This document shows positions 43,464-51,985 of a stretch of DNA of 64,000 bases, piece by piece. Numbering within the stretch: position 1 is the stretch's first letter; every line of letters starts with the position of its first letter. The notes under the pieces were generated by a model. The model was given only the letters and a program-made list of their open reading frames with translations. It did not search any database and was not told the DNA's origin. The position numbers were made by a program, and so were the translations under genes. The DNA comes from Nostoc sp. CENA543 (GTDB lineage: Bacteria > Cyanobacteriota > Cyanobacteriia > Cyanobacteriales > Nostocaceae). The stretch is taken from NCBI RefSeq assembly GCF_002896875.1, contig NZ_CP023278.1:4844501-4908500 (forward strand), given 5' to 3'.

Positions 43464-43497
43464 AAGCCCCGTCCCCTTGTGGGCGGGGAAGTTTACA
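43360..43497 (+). ncRNA. Candidate omega/reRNA of the TnpB element
   Basis: In IS200/IS605 elements the guide RNA scaffold overlaps the 3' part of tnpB and runs to the right end, with the guide beyond it. This stretch contains the end of tnpB and the right hairpin CCCCGTCCCC/GGGCGGGG. The location is inferred from the family; boundaries were not determined. Confidence 0.4.
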
Positions 43498-43546
43498 CAC
43501 TACGATTAAAAAGGACTGTTAAATTTTAAATTCGGAGCGCAGCGAA

Positions 43547-45001
43547 GTGACATCCACATTGCCCGAACCGCATCACAATGACTCATCCAACTGGGAGGAA
43601 GAATTAGATAGTGCCATTTTTAGCTTTGAAGACATTCAAGCGGAACTCAACTATAAACAAGCACAAACAGCACTGCGTAACTTAGTGGCTAGCCTTGACC
43701 TCAGTCCCCAGGAAAAAGCGGGTTTAGAGTCGGAAATTGCTGATTTGGAAACTATGCTGGGAAAATTAGACAGTATGGTAGTCCAGATTGCGGCTTTTGG
43801 CATGGTGGGAAGGGGTAAATCTTCGCTGTTAAATGCTTTAGTGGGACAAACAGTGTTTGAAACTGGCCCTTTACATGGTGTGACTCGTACGGCTCAAAGT
43901 GTCAATTGGAGTGTTAGTGAAGAGGCAATTGGCGAAACAGAACGCGCTTTGCGGGTGACTTTACCGAGTGCTGGTAAATCCCAAGTGGAATTAATTGATA
44001 CCCCAGGATTAGACGAAATCGACGGGGAAACACGCACAGCTTTAGCGGAACAAATAGCAAAACAGGCTGATTTAATCCTGTTCGTGATTGCGGGTGATAT
44101 GACTAAAGTTGAGCAGGTGGCTTTATCGCAATTGCGGGAAGCAGGTAAACCGATGATTTTGGTATTCAATAAAGTAGACCAATATCCCGAAGCCGATCGC
44201 TTGGCAATTTATCAGAAAATTAAAGATGATCGGGTACGGGAACTACTCACACCTTTAGAAATCGTCATGGCGGCTGCATCACCATTGGTAAAAACTGCTG
44301 TCCGGCGTGCAGATGGGACTAGGGGTGTACAGATGCGTCCTGGTGCGGCGCAGGTGGAAGAGTTAAAGCTGAAAATTTTAGAGATTTTGCAACGGGAGGG
44401 TAAAGCTTTAGTCGCACTCAACACCATGCTTTATGCTGACACAGTGAACGAGCAACTAGTGCAGCGTAAATTGCTGATTCGGGAACAGAACGCCAATCAG
44501 TTAATTTGGAAAGCAGTCATGACTAAAGCTGTGGCGATCGCACTCAATCCCGTTACAGTAGTAGATATACTGAGTAGTATAGTTATTGATATAGCTTTGA
44601 TTTTAGGTCTATCTAAACTCTACGGCATCCCCATGACTGAAGCTGGGGCTGTGCAGTTATTACAAAAAATCGCCATCAGTATGGGTGGTATCGGAGTTAG
44701 TGAATTATTAGCCAACTTGGGTTTAAGTGGCTTGAAAACCTTACTAGGTATCTCTGCATCAGCCACCGCCGGTTTTGCCCTTGGCCCCTATATTTCCGTG
44801 GCTTTAACCCAAGCTGGAGTAGCTGGTGTTTCTTCCTATGGGATTGGACAAGTCACCAAGGTATATTTAGCCAATGGGGCTACCTGGGGGCCAGATGGGC
44901 CAAAAGCTGTCATTAATCGCATTTTGTCTACCCTAGATGAAGCATCAATTTTAAATCGCATCAAAGATGAATTAATGCACAAGGTACAATTCAAAAATTA
45001 G
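43547..45001 (+). CDS. Era/Dynamin-like GTPase with C-terminal DUF697 membrane domain
   Basis: The 484-residue protein has an N-terminal coil and a TRAFAC-type GTPase domain: P-loop GMVGRGKSSLLNAL, Thr-containing switch (LHGVTRTAQS), DTPG in LIDTPGLDEI, and NKVD in LVFNKVDQ. The C-terminal ~170 residues are hydrophobic (VMTKAVAIALNPVTVVDILSSIVIDIALILGLSKLYGIPMT) and match the DUF697-type membrane domain. It probably attaches to membrane and uses GTP for membrane or assembly tasks; the function is unknown. The start is GTG with GGAG nine bases upstream. The TnpB element's right end is ~50 bp upstream, so its native promoter may be displaced. The stop codon begins a TAGTCAA heptamer tract. Confidence 0.87.
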   Translation: MTSTLPEPHHNDSSNWEEELDSAIFSFEDIQAELNYKQAQTALRNLVASLDLSPQEKAGLESEIADLETMLGKLDSMVVQIAAFGMVGRGKSSLLNALVGQTVFETGPLHGVTRTAQSVNWSVSEEAIGETERALRVTLPSAGKSQVELIDTPGLDEIDGETRTALAEQIAKQADLILFVIAGDMTKVEQVALSQLREAGKPMILVFNKVDQYPEADRLAIYQKIKDDRVRELLTPLEIVMAAASPLVKTAVRRADGTRGVQMRPGAAQVEELKLKILEILQREGKALVALNTMLYADTVNEQLVQRKLLIREQNANQLIWKAVMTKAVAIALNPVTVVDILSSIVIDIALILGLSKLYGIPMTEAGAVQLLQKIAISMGGIGVSELLANLGLSGLKTLLGISASATAGFALGPYISVALTQAGVAGVSSYGIGQVTKVYLANGATWGPDGPKAVINRILSTLDEASILNRIKDELMHKVQFKN

Positions 45002-45050
45002 TCAATAGTCAACAGTCAATAGTCAATAGTCAACGGTCAACGGTCAGCAA
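44999..45050. repeat. TAGTCAA/AGTCAAC heptamer tract
   Basis: Seven units fill the 55-bp gap between the GTPase stop codon and the argC start codon. The first TAG is the GTPase stop itself. Confidence 0.8.
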
Positions 45051-45056
45051 TTAGTT

Positions 45057-46025
45057 ATGAATAAGCCGAAAATTTTTATTGATGGGGAATCGGGAACTAC
45101 TGGCTTACAGATTTACTCGCGTTTGAATCAACGGGATGATATTGAATTAGTCAGTATTGAACCATCTAAACGCAAGGATGCGACGGAAAGGGCAAAATTA
45201 ATTAATGCGGTTGATGTTGTGATTCTTTGTTTACCTGATGATGCAGCCCGTGAGGCTGTCAGTTTAGTAGATAATGATCAGGTGAAAATTCTCGATGCTA
45301 GCACCGCCTATCGCACGGCTGCGGGTTGGGTTTATGGTTTCCCAGAATTGAACCCAGGACAACGAGAAAAAATTGCTCATGCTCAGTTTGTGAGTAATCC
45401 TGGCTGTTATCCTACAGGATTTTTAGCTTGCGTTCGTCCTTTAATAGCTCAAGGCATCATTCCTCACACCTTCCCCATTACCATTAATGCGGTGTCTGGT
45501 TACTCTGGCGGCGGTAAGAATCTCATCCAAAAATACGATACCTTTCATGAACAGCAAACGGCAGCACATTCCCTTTATCCCTACGGTATTTATGGTTTGC
45601 AGTTCGGACATAAACACGTTAAGGAAATGCACCAGCATTCCGGTTTAGCATCACCGCCGTTATTTGTCCCCTCAGTGGGAGATTTTGCCCAAGGGATGTT
45701 AGTTCAAATCCCTTTACCTCTATGGACTTTAGCTAATCCCCCATCAGGTGAAGCAATTCATCAAGCGATCGCACAATACTACGCTGGTGAAAAGTTTGTC
45801 CAGGTAGCACCTTTTAAAGATACAAGTTTACTCAGAGACGGTACTTTCTTGGATGCAATGGCGATGAACGACACAAATATTGTGCAGTTATTCGTCTTTG
45901 CCAATGATGCCACCCAAGAAGCCTTATTAGTAGCGCGTCTCGATAATCTCGGTAAAGGCGCATCCGGTGCAGCAGTCCAAAATCTTAATATTATGTTGGG
46001 TGTCCCCGAAGATTTGGGACTTTGA
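45057..46025 (+). CDS. argC: N-acetyl-gamma-glutamyl-phosphate reductase, type 2
   Basis: This is the third enzyme of arginine synthesis, reducing N-acetylglutamyl phosphate with NADPH. The 322-residue protein shows the Rossmann start KIFIDGESGTTGLQIYSRL. The catalytic Cys is in FVSNPGCYPTGFLACVRPL, and AVSGYSGGGKNLIQKYD and HKHVKEMHQHSGL complete the active-site region. Length and the short form (GESGTTG) identify the type-2 subfamily. The gene stands just after the DUF697 GTPase, separated by a heptamer tract, and no other arg gene is near. Confidence 0.94.
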   Translation: MNKPKIFIDGESGTTGLQIYSRLNQRDDIELVSIEPSKRKDATERAKLINAVDVVILCLPDDAAREAVSLVDNDQVKILDASTAYRTAAGWVYGFPELNPGQREKIAHAQFVSNPGCYPTGFLACVRPLIAQGIIPHTFPITINAVSGYSGGGKNLIQKYDTFHEQQTAAHSLYPYGIYGLQFGHKHVKEMHQHSGLASPPLFVPSVGDFAQGMLVQIPLPLWTLANPPSGEAIHQAIAQYYAGEKFVQVAPFKDTSLLRDGTFLDAMAMNDTNIVQLFVFANDATQEALLVARLDNLGKGASGAAVQNLNIMLGVPEDLGL

Positions 46026-46323
46026 GAGGATGTTTGAAAAGTCCATTTCCGAGAGAGAATATTTTGATTTCCCCCTGCTCCCTGCCCCCTGCCCCTTTGC
46101 TCACAACAGCGATTGTCTATTTTTTTAGTTGGAAGTCCCTAAAATGATCTGTGCAGAATGGGTATAAGGGTGAAAAGATATAGTTTGTAATGGTTTGACA
46201 TAAATACACCTCTACACCCTTACACCTTAGTTAAAAAAGGATTTGGGTATAGTCATTTGGGGAGATGTCAATCTTTCTAGTTGTCATCTAGGTTGAGAGG
46301 GTTAAATAATTAATGTGATAGAC

Positions 46324-46524
46324 ATGATTCGACCTCAAACTATTTACATTCCCGACCCAGAAACCAACCCAGAACCCAACCCATCACCAGAACCTACAAT
46401 TCCCTCGCCTTTACCTGAGCCTGTACCAGAAACCGTACCTGCTCCCATTCCCCAAACAGTGCCGGGGACTATTCCCCAAACAGTGCCGGGGACTATTCCT
46501 CAGACGATACCTAATCCCGTCTAG
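46324..46524 (+). CDS. Small Pro-rich ORF upstream of ychF
   Basis: The 66-residue frame starts MIRPQTIYIPDPETNPEPN and consists mainly of Pro, Glu, Thr and Ile in PETVPAPIPQTVPGTIPQTV-style repeats. A 24-base unit (CCCCAAACAGTGCCGGGGAC...) is repeated at 46450 and 46474. The frame is clean, but low-complexity sequence makes coding uncertain. It ends 37 bases before ychF. A GTG three codons upstream is an alternative start. It may be a surface or linker-like peptide or an expanded repeat without function. Confidence 0.45.
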   Translation: MIRPQTIYIPDPETNPEPNPSPEPTIPSPLPEPVPETVPAPIPQTVPGTIPQTVPGTIPQTIPNPV

Positions 46525-46560
46525 TTTTTCTTTGTCAACAAACTCAAAATCAAATCTAAA

Positions 46561-47652
46561 ATGCTAAGAGCCGGAATAGTCGGACTTCCCAACGTCGGAA
46601 AATCTACTTTATTTAATGCTGTAGTCGCTAACGCCAAAGCAGAAGCGGCTAACTTTCCTTTTTGTACCATTGAACCCAATGTCGGCGTTGTCGCAGTACC
46701 GGATGAGCGTTTAAACAAACTTTCTCAAATTTCCGGTTCAGCACAAATTATCCCCGCACGCATCGAGTTTGTCGATATCGCCGGCTTAGTCAAAGGTGCT
46801 AGCCAAGGTGAAGGACTAGGTAATCAATTCCTGTCGCACATTCGCGAAGTCGATGCGATCGTTCATGTGGTACGTTGTTTTGAAAATGACGATATCATCC
46901 ACGTAGCTGGTTCAGTTGACCCAGCACGAGATATTGAAATCATTAGTTTAGAACTAGGTTTATCTGACTTAGCACAAATTGAACGCCGCATTGAGCGCAC
47001 CCGCAAACAAGCACGCACCAGTAAAGAAGCACAATTTGAAGTCACAGTTCTAGAAAAGTTGGCTGCGGCTTTAAATGAAGGTAAATCAGTGCGTCAAGTC
47101 AGTTTAACTGAGGAAGAAGCAGAAATTATTAAAGGCTTAGGACTATTAACTAATAAACCCATTATCTATGCTGCTAATGTCTCGGAAGATGACTTAGCTA
47201 CAGGTAATGATTTTGTGGAGCAAGTACGACAAATTGCAGCACAAGAAAATGCTCAAGTCGTTATTGTTTCGGCTCAAGTTGAAGCGGAACTTGTAGAATT
47301 ACCAGAGGAAGATAAAGCTGATTTTCTTGCTTCTTTAGGTGTAGAAGAAGGCGGCTTAAAATCTTTAATTCGCGCAACTTACACCCTCTTAGGTTTACGC
47401 ACATATTTTACTAGCGGCCCCAAAGAAACTCGCGCCTGGACTATTCATGCTGGAATGTCAGCACCCCAAGCCGCAGGTGTAATTCACTCCGATTTTGAAC
47501 GTGGTTTTATTCGCGCTGAAACCGTTGCTTACAATGATTTAGTCACAACGGGTTCTATGAACGCAGCGAAAGAAAAAGGTTTAGTTAGGAGTGAAGGTAA
47601 AGAGTATATTGTGCAGGAAGGCGATGTGATGTTGTTTAGATTTAATGTGTAA
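46561..47652 (+). CDS. ychF: YchF/OLA1-family ATPase
   Basis: The 363-residue protein is the universally conserved redox-regulated ATPase YchF. It begins MLRAGIVGLPNVGKSTLFNAVV and has NFPFCTIEPNVGVV, DIAGLVKGASQGEGLGNQFLSHIREVDAIVHVVRCF, a coiled-coil region and a C-terminal TGS-like domain (RTYFTSGPKETRAWTIHAGMSAPQAAGVIHSDFERGFIRAE). The NxxE-type nucleotide specificity favours ATP over GTP. It interacts with ribosomes in other bacteria. Single-copy and close to a small Pro-rich ORF, with no other translation genes nearby. Confidence 0.95.
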   Translation: MLRAGIVGLPNVGKSTLFNAVVANAKAEAANFPFCTIEPNVGVVAVPDERLNKLSQISGSAQIIPARIEFVDIAGLVKGASQGEGLGNQFLSHIREVDAIVHVVRCFENDDIIHVAGSVDPARDIEIISLELGLSDLAQIERRIERTRKQARTSKEAQFEVTVLEKLAAALNEGKSVRQVSLTEEEAEIIKGLGLLTNKPIIYAANVSEDDLATGNDFVEQVRQIAAQENAQVVIVSAQVEAELVELPEEDKADFLASLGVEEGGLKSLIRATYTLLGLRTYFTSGPKETRAWTIHAGMSAPQAAGVIHSDFERGFIRAETVAYNDLVTTGSMNAAKEKGLVRSEGKEYIVQEGDVMLFRFNV

Positions 47653-47654
47653 TG

Positions 47655-47751
47655 AATTAAGGGTATAGGGGTGTAAGGGTGTGGGGGTGTAAGGGAAGAA
47701 AATAAAATTTTACCCATTCCCCATGCCCAATGCCCCATGCCCAATTCCCTA
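47655..47751. repeat. GGGTGTAA/CCCATGCCCAAT tract between convergent genes
   Basis: The ~100-bp gap between ychF and the secreted protein gene is filled with GGGGTGTAAGGGTGTG units, then CCCATGCCCAATGCCCCATG-type units. It closes convergent genes and may end both transcripts. Confidence 0.65.
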
Positions 47752-48666
47752 TTAATTACCTTGTCCCAAAGTGTAAATATAGCCACCTAAATTTTCATCA
47801 TCTGTACCCACGACTACGCCGCCGTTTGCACCAGGAATTAGTTCTAGAGCTTCAATTTTGTGGTATTTGAAACGATGGAAAGGAAATAACTGGGGGTTTT
47901 GTTTCCAGGTAATTTTGTCGCCAGATGAACCGAGATAGCCAGCCACATAAACAGCAGATTCAAACGGGCCATCATCACCTGTGTCACTAGCAGATGTGAT
48001 GTAAACTATTCCGGCTGCATCTACCTTAATATCGGAAATGTGGCGGACACTGTGAGTGGGGAATGGTACTTTAATCTGTGCAGAACCGATGGGGGTAATT
48101 TGATATTTTACTAAGTCAAATAATCCCCAATAAATAATCGCTGGATCTTGATCTGCGCCTCGATGCGTCCAAACTGCAATTAATTTACCGTCGATATTTT
48201 GTAATGTAAATCCTTCAAAGTTACTGTTTGGAGGAATTTTAGTTAATTCAAATACTTTGATGAGTGAGACAGTTCTATTTGTAGGATTTAATTGAAGATC
48301 ATAACCTTTACCCGCACTGCTAAAAGCTATAAACCGAGAGTTGGTTTTACCAGGGATAGATGTTAAAGCTTCTAAGTCTAGGGGCAATTCTGTATTACTT
48401 GGCCAATCTATAGGGAAATATACTGGAGATTCCTGACCTGGAATACTAATAATTGCTAAACGACCTTGATTTTTCTGCTTGTTATCATGAACAATTAGGA
48501 AATCTATCGCATTATCTTTCTGGCTTAATACTGACATCCCACTGATACCAAAGCTAATACCACCACGAACAGGTCGCCAAGACTGTGCTAAGACTTGCTG
48601 GGATATCAGTAGTAAAGCCACCACAATCAAAATCTTGATAACTAACTTGTGTTTTAGGTTTTTCAT
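47752..48666 (-). CDS. Secreted protein with propeller-like strands, unknown
   Basis: The 304-residue protein starts with a signal peptide (KILIVVALLLISQQVLAQS). The mature protein is beta-rich: repeated strands such as IDFLIVHDNKQK, RLAIISIPGQ, NIDGKLIAVWTHRGADQDPAIIYWGL, ISDIKVDAAGIVYITSASDTGDDGPFESAVYVAGYL, and KIEALELIPGANGGVVVGTDDENLGGYIY. The pattern suggests a beta-propeller, perhaps of SdiA-regulated or esterase-like type, but I cannot assign a family. It ends next to a heptamer tract and is convergent with ychF. Confidence 0.72.
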   Translation of the reverse strand: MKNLKHKLVIKILIVVALLLISQQVLAQSWRPVRGGISFGISGMSVLSQKDNAIDFLIVHDNKQKNQGRLAIISIPGQESPVYFPIDWPSNTELPLDLEALTSIPGKTNSRFIAFSSAGKGYDLQLNPTNRTVSLIKVFELTKIPPNSNFEGFTLQNIDGKLIAVWTHRGADQDPAIIYWGLFDLVKYQITPIGSAQIKVPFPTHSVRHISDIKVDAAGIVYITSASDTGDDGPFESAVYVAGYLGSSGDKITWKQNPQLFPFHRFKYHKIEALELIPGANGGVVVGTDDENLGGYIYTLGQGN

Positions 48667-48796
48667 TAATTAGCTCTGGTATGAAATGTAATAAAAGTAA
48701 CATGAAGATGGCGATCGCCTAAAAAACCTCGCCACCATACTAGCTTGGTGTATTATATTCTGGTGGGATTATTAAGAATTTTTCCTATTAATTGCT

Positions 48797-49894
48797 ATGA
48801 GTTTTTTCTTTGGTATTGAACATGAAGTGGCTTTTCTCAATCGAGAAGGAAAGTTTGCAGATTTTACTTGTACAAAATTTGCAGATTTCGCTCAAATTGT
48901 AGATCAACTACCTATATATCCTGATGACCATTTGCAATTGCGAGTAGGTGATGCTGGTATTAGGAAAAAAAGATGGTATATTGAAGGATTTGAAAGATTT
49001 GCTGATTCCGACGAAGTTATTGACTGTACCTCCAAAGGGATTGAAATTAGAACTACAATACACTCCTGTATTCGGGATGTAATCCAAGAATTATCCAATA
49101 GTTTTGATTTACTATCTCAAGTAGCTGCTCAATTTGGATTTTCACCAGTTTTAACTAGTTTTAATCCCTACAAAACGGTTTTTGAACCGAACCCACCATT
49201 AAATGAATATGAAATTCAGCAGTTACAAGCCTATCCTGATGAACAAACTGCTTATATTTACATGGTTTCATATGGGCCAGACTTAAATATTTCCTGTCCA
49301 GATTTATCTATTCCCCAATTAATTGATATTGGGAAAAAGTTGACTTATTACAGTCCTTATATTGTGCCTTTTAGTTATAGTTCGCCTTTTTACAACGGCA
49401 CACTTTGGGAAGGTTTATCAGTGCGGACATTTATTAGAACAGGTAAAAGGTCAGCTACTTTAGTATTTGTTCCTGAAGCAGAACAATTAATTAAAAGTGT
49501 GCCGTCACTCACAAAAATAGCTCGTTTGCCCGCAGAAGTAGGACGCATTGAGTTTAAAGCCTTTGATACTTGTGATGATTTTAATATCTATGCCGCATTA
49601 TTAGCATTATTAAAAGGCTTAATACTAGATGATTCTTTAAAAGGTAGAGCCATCACACCGGACACATCTCTACATCAATTATCAGCAAAAGTTGGTTTTG
49701 ATCACGAAGATATATTTAATAATGCTCAACAAATCTTGCAAGCAGTAACAGTTGCACTAGGAGATGATCCTGATGTGAAATTGTTAACACCATTGCAATT
49801 AATGTTAGAAAAACGCCGTACAAAATCTCATGAATTAATAGAGATTTTTCACAGTGTAGGCTCTATTGAAAAGACTCTTAAACAAACTTACTAG
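48797..49894 (+). CDS. GCS2-like (glutamate-cysteine ligase family 2-type) protein
   Basis: The 365-residue protein begins MSFFFGIEHEVAF, whose FGIEHE resembles the metal- and substrate-binding G-x-E-x-E start of the GCS2 carboxylate-amine ligases. Later segments KGIEIRTTIHS and EVGRIEFKAFDTCDDFNIYAALLALLKGLI match the pattern of other active-site strands. It may couple an amino acid to glutamate or cysteine using ATP. It does not look like the usual cyanobacterial GshA. The family call is moderate and the substrates unknown. The gene stands alone, with a promoter region after the divergent secreted-protein gene. Confidence 0.6.
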   Translation: MSFFFGIEHEVAFLNREGKFADFTCTKFADFAQIVDQLPIYPDDHLQLRVGDAGIRKKRWYIEGFERFADSDEVIDCTSKGIEIRTTIHSCIRDVIQELSNSFDLLSQVAAQFGFSPVLTSFNPYKTVFEPNPPLNEYEIQQLQAYPDEQTAYIYMVSYGPDLNISCPDLSIPQLIDIGKKLTYYSPYIVPFSYSSPFYNGTLWEGLSVRTFIRTGKRSATLVFVPEAEQLIKSVPSLTKIARLPAEVGRIEFKAFDTCDDFNIYAALLALLKGLILDDSLKGRAITPDTSLHQLSAKVGFDHEDIFNNAQQILQAVTVALGDDPDVKLLTPLQLMLEKRRTKSHELIEIFHSVGSIEKTLKQTY

Positions 49895-50008
49895 TAAGGG
49901 ACTGGGGACTGGGGATTGGGAATTTTATCTCGCATATTAACGAATTTGGTTATATGATGTCTTACTCAATAATCAATTTGATATATCAATGCTCCATTCA
50001 TAAAAACA

Positions 50009-50047
50009 CAGATAAACGCAGATAAACGCAGATAAACGCCGATAAAT
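50009..50047. repeat. Tandem 10-bp repeat CAGATAAACG
   Basis: Three perfect copies and a fourth imperfect copy lie between the GCS2-like gene and the ftsI stop codon. The unit length differs from the heptamer tracts. Confidence 0.85.
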
Positions 50048-50050
50048 CTT

Positions 50051-51916
50051 TTAATCTCTAGGTGCTGGTTTCTGATTATCTGTATTAGATTGTAAATCAA
50101 TGTCTTGACTGGGGGGAATCTTTTCAATAGGAATTAGAGCATCCATTACGGACTTGACGATAGGAGCTGCAACAGTTGAACCGTAGGCGTTTGCACCTTT
50201 AGGTTCGTCAACCACAGCTAAAATTACATAACGGGGAGAATTTACAGGTAAAATGCCGACAAAACTGGTAATCCTAGCACCAGGAATATAACCACCGTTG
50301 GGACTAGCTTTTTGGGCTGTACCTGTTTTGCCACCTATGCGATAACCAGGAATTTGAGCAGCTTTTCCTGTTCCTTCCGTCACCACAGTTTCCATCATTT
50401 CTACAACTTTTTGTGCTGTAGTTGTTGAGAAAATTTGGCGTGGGGCTGGGCGATTAGGTGTGTAGTGAACTTGTCCTTTACTATCAATTAATCCTTGTAT
50501 GACATGAGGCGTGACTAATTTACCACCATTAGCTAACGCGCCTTGCATTTGTACTAGTTGTAAAGGTGTGAGAGAAAATCCTTGACCGAAAGAAGCAGTT
50601 GCATATTCGATAGGTGAACGAATAAATGTTTCTTGATTTTTGAGTTTACTAGTAGCTACAGAGGGTAAATCTGTATCAACTGCTTGTCCTAAACCCAAAC
50701 GTTCTAACCAATTGTAATAAACCGAAGGTTTTAACCTTTGGATGATTTGTACCATACCGATGTTGCTGGAGTTTTGCAGAATTTGAGCAATATTAATGCG
50801 CCCATAACCATTAAGACCAGCATTTCTAATGGTGTATTTTCCTACTTGAATTGCGCCAGGGTCGTTAAATGTATCATCGGCTTTGATGACTCCATTTTCT
50901 AATGCGATCGCCACATTTAACGGTTTAAATGTTGATCCTGGCTCATATAGATCCGAGACTGTCCAGTTTTTAAATAGAGAAATATCGGCTTTAGAATAGT
51001 CGTTGGGGTTATAGGTAGGTTGAGAAACCAGGGCTAAAATTGAGCCATCGAAAGCATCCATGACAATGACAGCCCCACGTTTACCCTGAAACTTTTCTAG
51101 TTGTTCTTTAAGTGCAGTTCGAGCCGCCCTTTGCAGACGGCTATCAATTGTCAATTTCATCCGTAAATCATCAGCATTCAGAAAACCTTCAGGCGCGTAG
51201 TCTGGCATTAATGCCCCATTTCCAGCCCGACTTAAGCGCACAGTTTTCACAGAACGTTCCAACCACTGTTGCTGAGAAAGTTCAACACCAGCTTGACCTA
51301 GTCTGTCAACATTGACATATCCCACAATATCTGCAAGTAAGTCTCCTTGGGGATAATATCGGGAATATTTGGGAATTAACTCAAAACCATTTAACCTTAA
51401 GGCTGTAACTTGATCAGCTGTGGTTTCAGGCAAACTTGAGGAAAGGGTAATCCCCGTTTTGCGACTTTGAAAAATTTTGACTAAATCAGCCGGAGTTTTA
51501 TCGAGCAGGGGAGCTAATTTTTCCGCTATGGCTTCTTGGGACTTGTCAAACAACTTGGGATGGGCATACAGAGTATACACGGGACGGTCAACCGCTAACA
51601 CATTATCATTGCGATCGACAATCAGACGACGGGGCATATAGGGGCGCAAATTCACCATTTGCTGGTTTCTCGCCCTCTGTGTGAGCTTGTTCCCCTGGAT
51701 GATTTGTAGATTATACAAATTGATAGCCAATCCTAATCCACAGGCCATTAATATGCCCCAAACAGTCAATAATCGGGATTTAGGATTTGATGTTTGTTCT
51801 GGAATGGAGGGGACTGTGTTGTTCCGATTCCGTTCTCTATTAACCCTTTGCCGTCCAGTAAATTCCGCAGGCTGACGCAATTTTCTGAATTTTAATTGAC
51901 TCGGTGATTTAGGCAT
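50051..51916 (-). CDS. ftsI: Septal peptidoglycan transpeptidase (class B PBP, FtsI/PBP3)
   Basis: This 621-residue class B penicillin-binding protein crosslinks septal peptidoglycan. It has a short cytoplasmic basic tail, one membrane helix (LLTVWGILMACGLGLAINLYNL), and the dimerisation domain (NQQMVNLRPYMPRRLIVDRND). The transpeptidase motifs are SxxK in YEPGSTFKPLN (nucleophile Ser), SxN in QNSSNIGM, and KTG in GGKTGTAQ. It lies just downstream of a single-pass gene of FtsL-like layout, as in division clusters. The region in between contains a TTGACTG heptamer tract. Its place in the divisome makes it a beta-lactam target in other bacteria. Confidence 0.95.
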   Translation of the reverse strand: MPKSPSQLKFRKLRQPAEFTGRQRVNRERNRNNTVPSIPEQTSNPKSRLLTVWGILMACGLGLAINLYNLQIIQGNKLTQRARNQQMVNLRPYMPRRLIVDRNDNVLAVDRPVYTLYAHPKLFDKSQEAIAEKLAPLLDKTPADLVKIFQSRKTGITLSSSLPETTADQVTALRLNGFELIPKYSRYYPQGDLLADIVGYVNVDRLGQAGVELSQQQWLERSVKTVRLSRAGNGALMPDYAPEGFLNADDLRMKLTIDSRLQRAARTALKEQLEKFQGKRGAVIVMDAFDGSILALVSQPTYNPNDYSKADISLFKNWTVSDLYEPGSTFKPLNVAIALENGVIKADDTFNDPGAIQVGKYTIRNAGLNGYGRINIAQILQNSSNIGMVQIIQRLKPSVYYNWLERLGLGQAVDTDLPSVATSKLKNQETFIRSPIEYATASFGQGFSLTPLQLVQMQGALANGGKLVTPHVIQGLIDSKGQVHYTPNRPAPRQIFSTTTAQKVVEMMETVVTEGTGKAAQIPGYRIGGKTGTAQKASPNGGYIPGARITSFVGILPVNSPRYVILAVVDEPKGANAYGSTVAAPIVKSVMDALIPIEKIPPSQDIDLQSNTDNQKPAPRD

Positions 51917-51926
51917 TACCCTGATT

Positions 51927-51985
51927 TTTCTGTTGACTGTTGACTGTTGACTGTTGGCTGTTGACTGTTGACTAATGACTAAATC
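51927..51985. repeat. TTGACTG heptamer tract between ftsL-like and ftsI
   Basis: Seven to eight TTGACTG/TTGGCTG units followed by TAATGACT fill the gap between the FtsL-like gene and ftsI. They reach the FtsL-like stop codon. Confidence 0.8.

Larger units (their letters stand above)
42232..43497 (+). mobile_element. IS200/IS605-family TnpB-only element (IS1341 type)
   Basis: The element holds one intact tnpB and no tnpA. Both ends carry a matching imperfect hairpin: left CCGCATCCCCTTGTGGGTGCGG (42239-42260) and right CCCCGTCCCC-TTGT-GGGCGGGG (43467-43488). Each has the shared core TCCCCTTGTGGG with one unpaired T in the left arm, the geometry recognised by single-strand HUH transposases. The ends are estimated to within ~15 bases. 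It probably moves only if a TnpA acts in trans. Its GC content is above that of its neighbours and it lacks HIP1 sites at the usual density. Confidence 0.82.
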
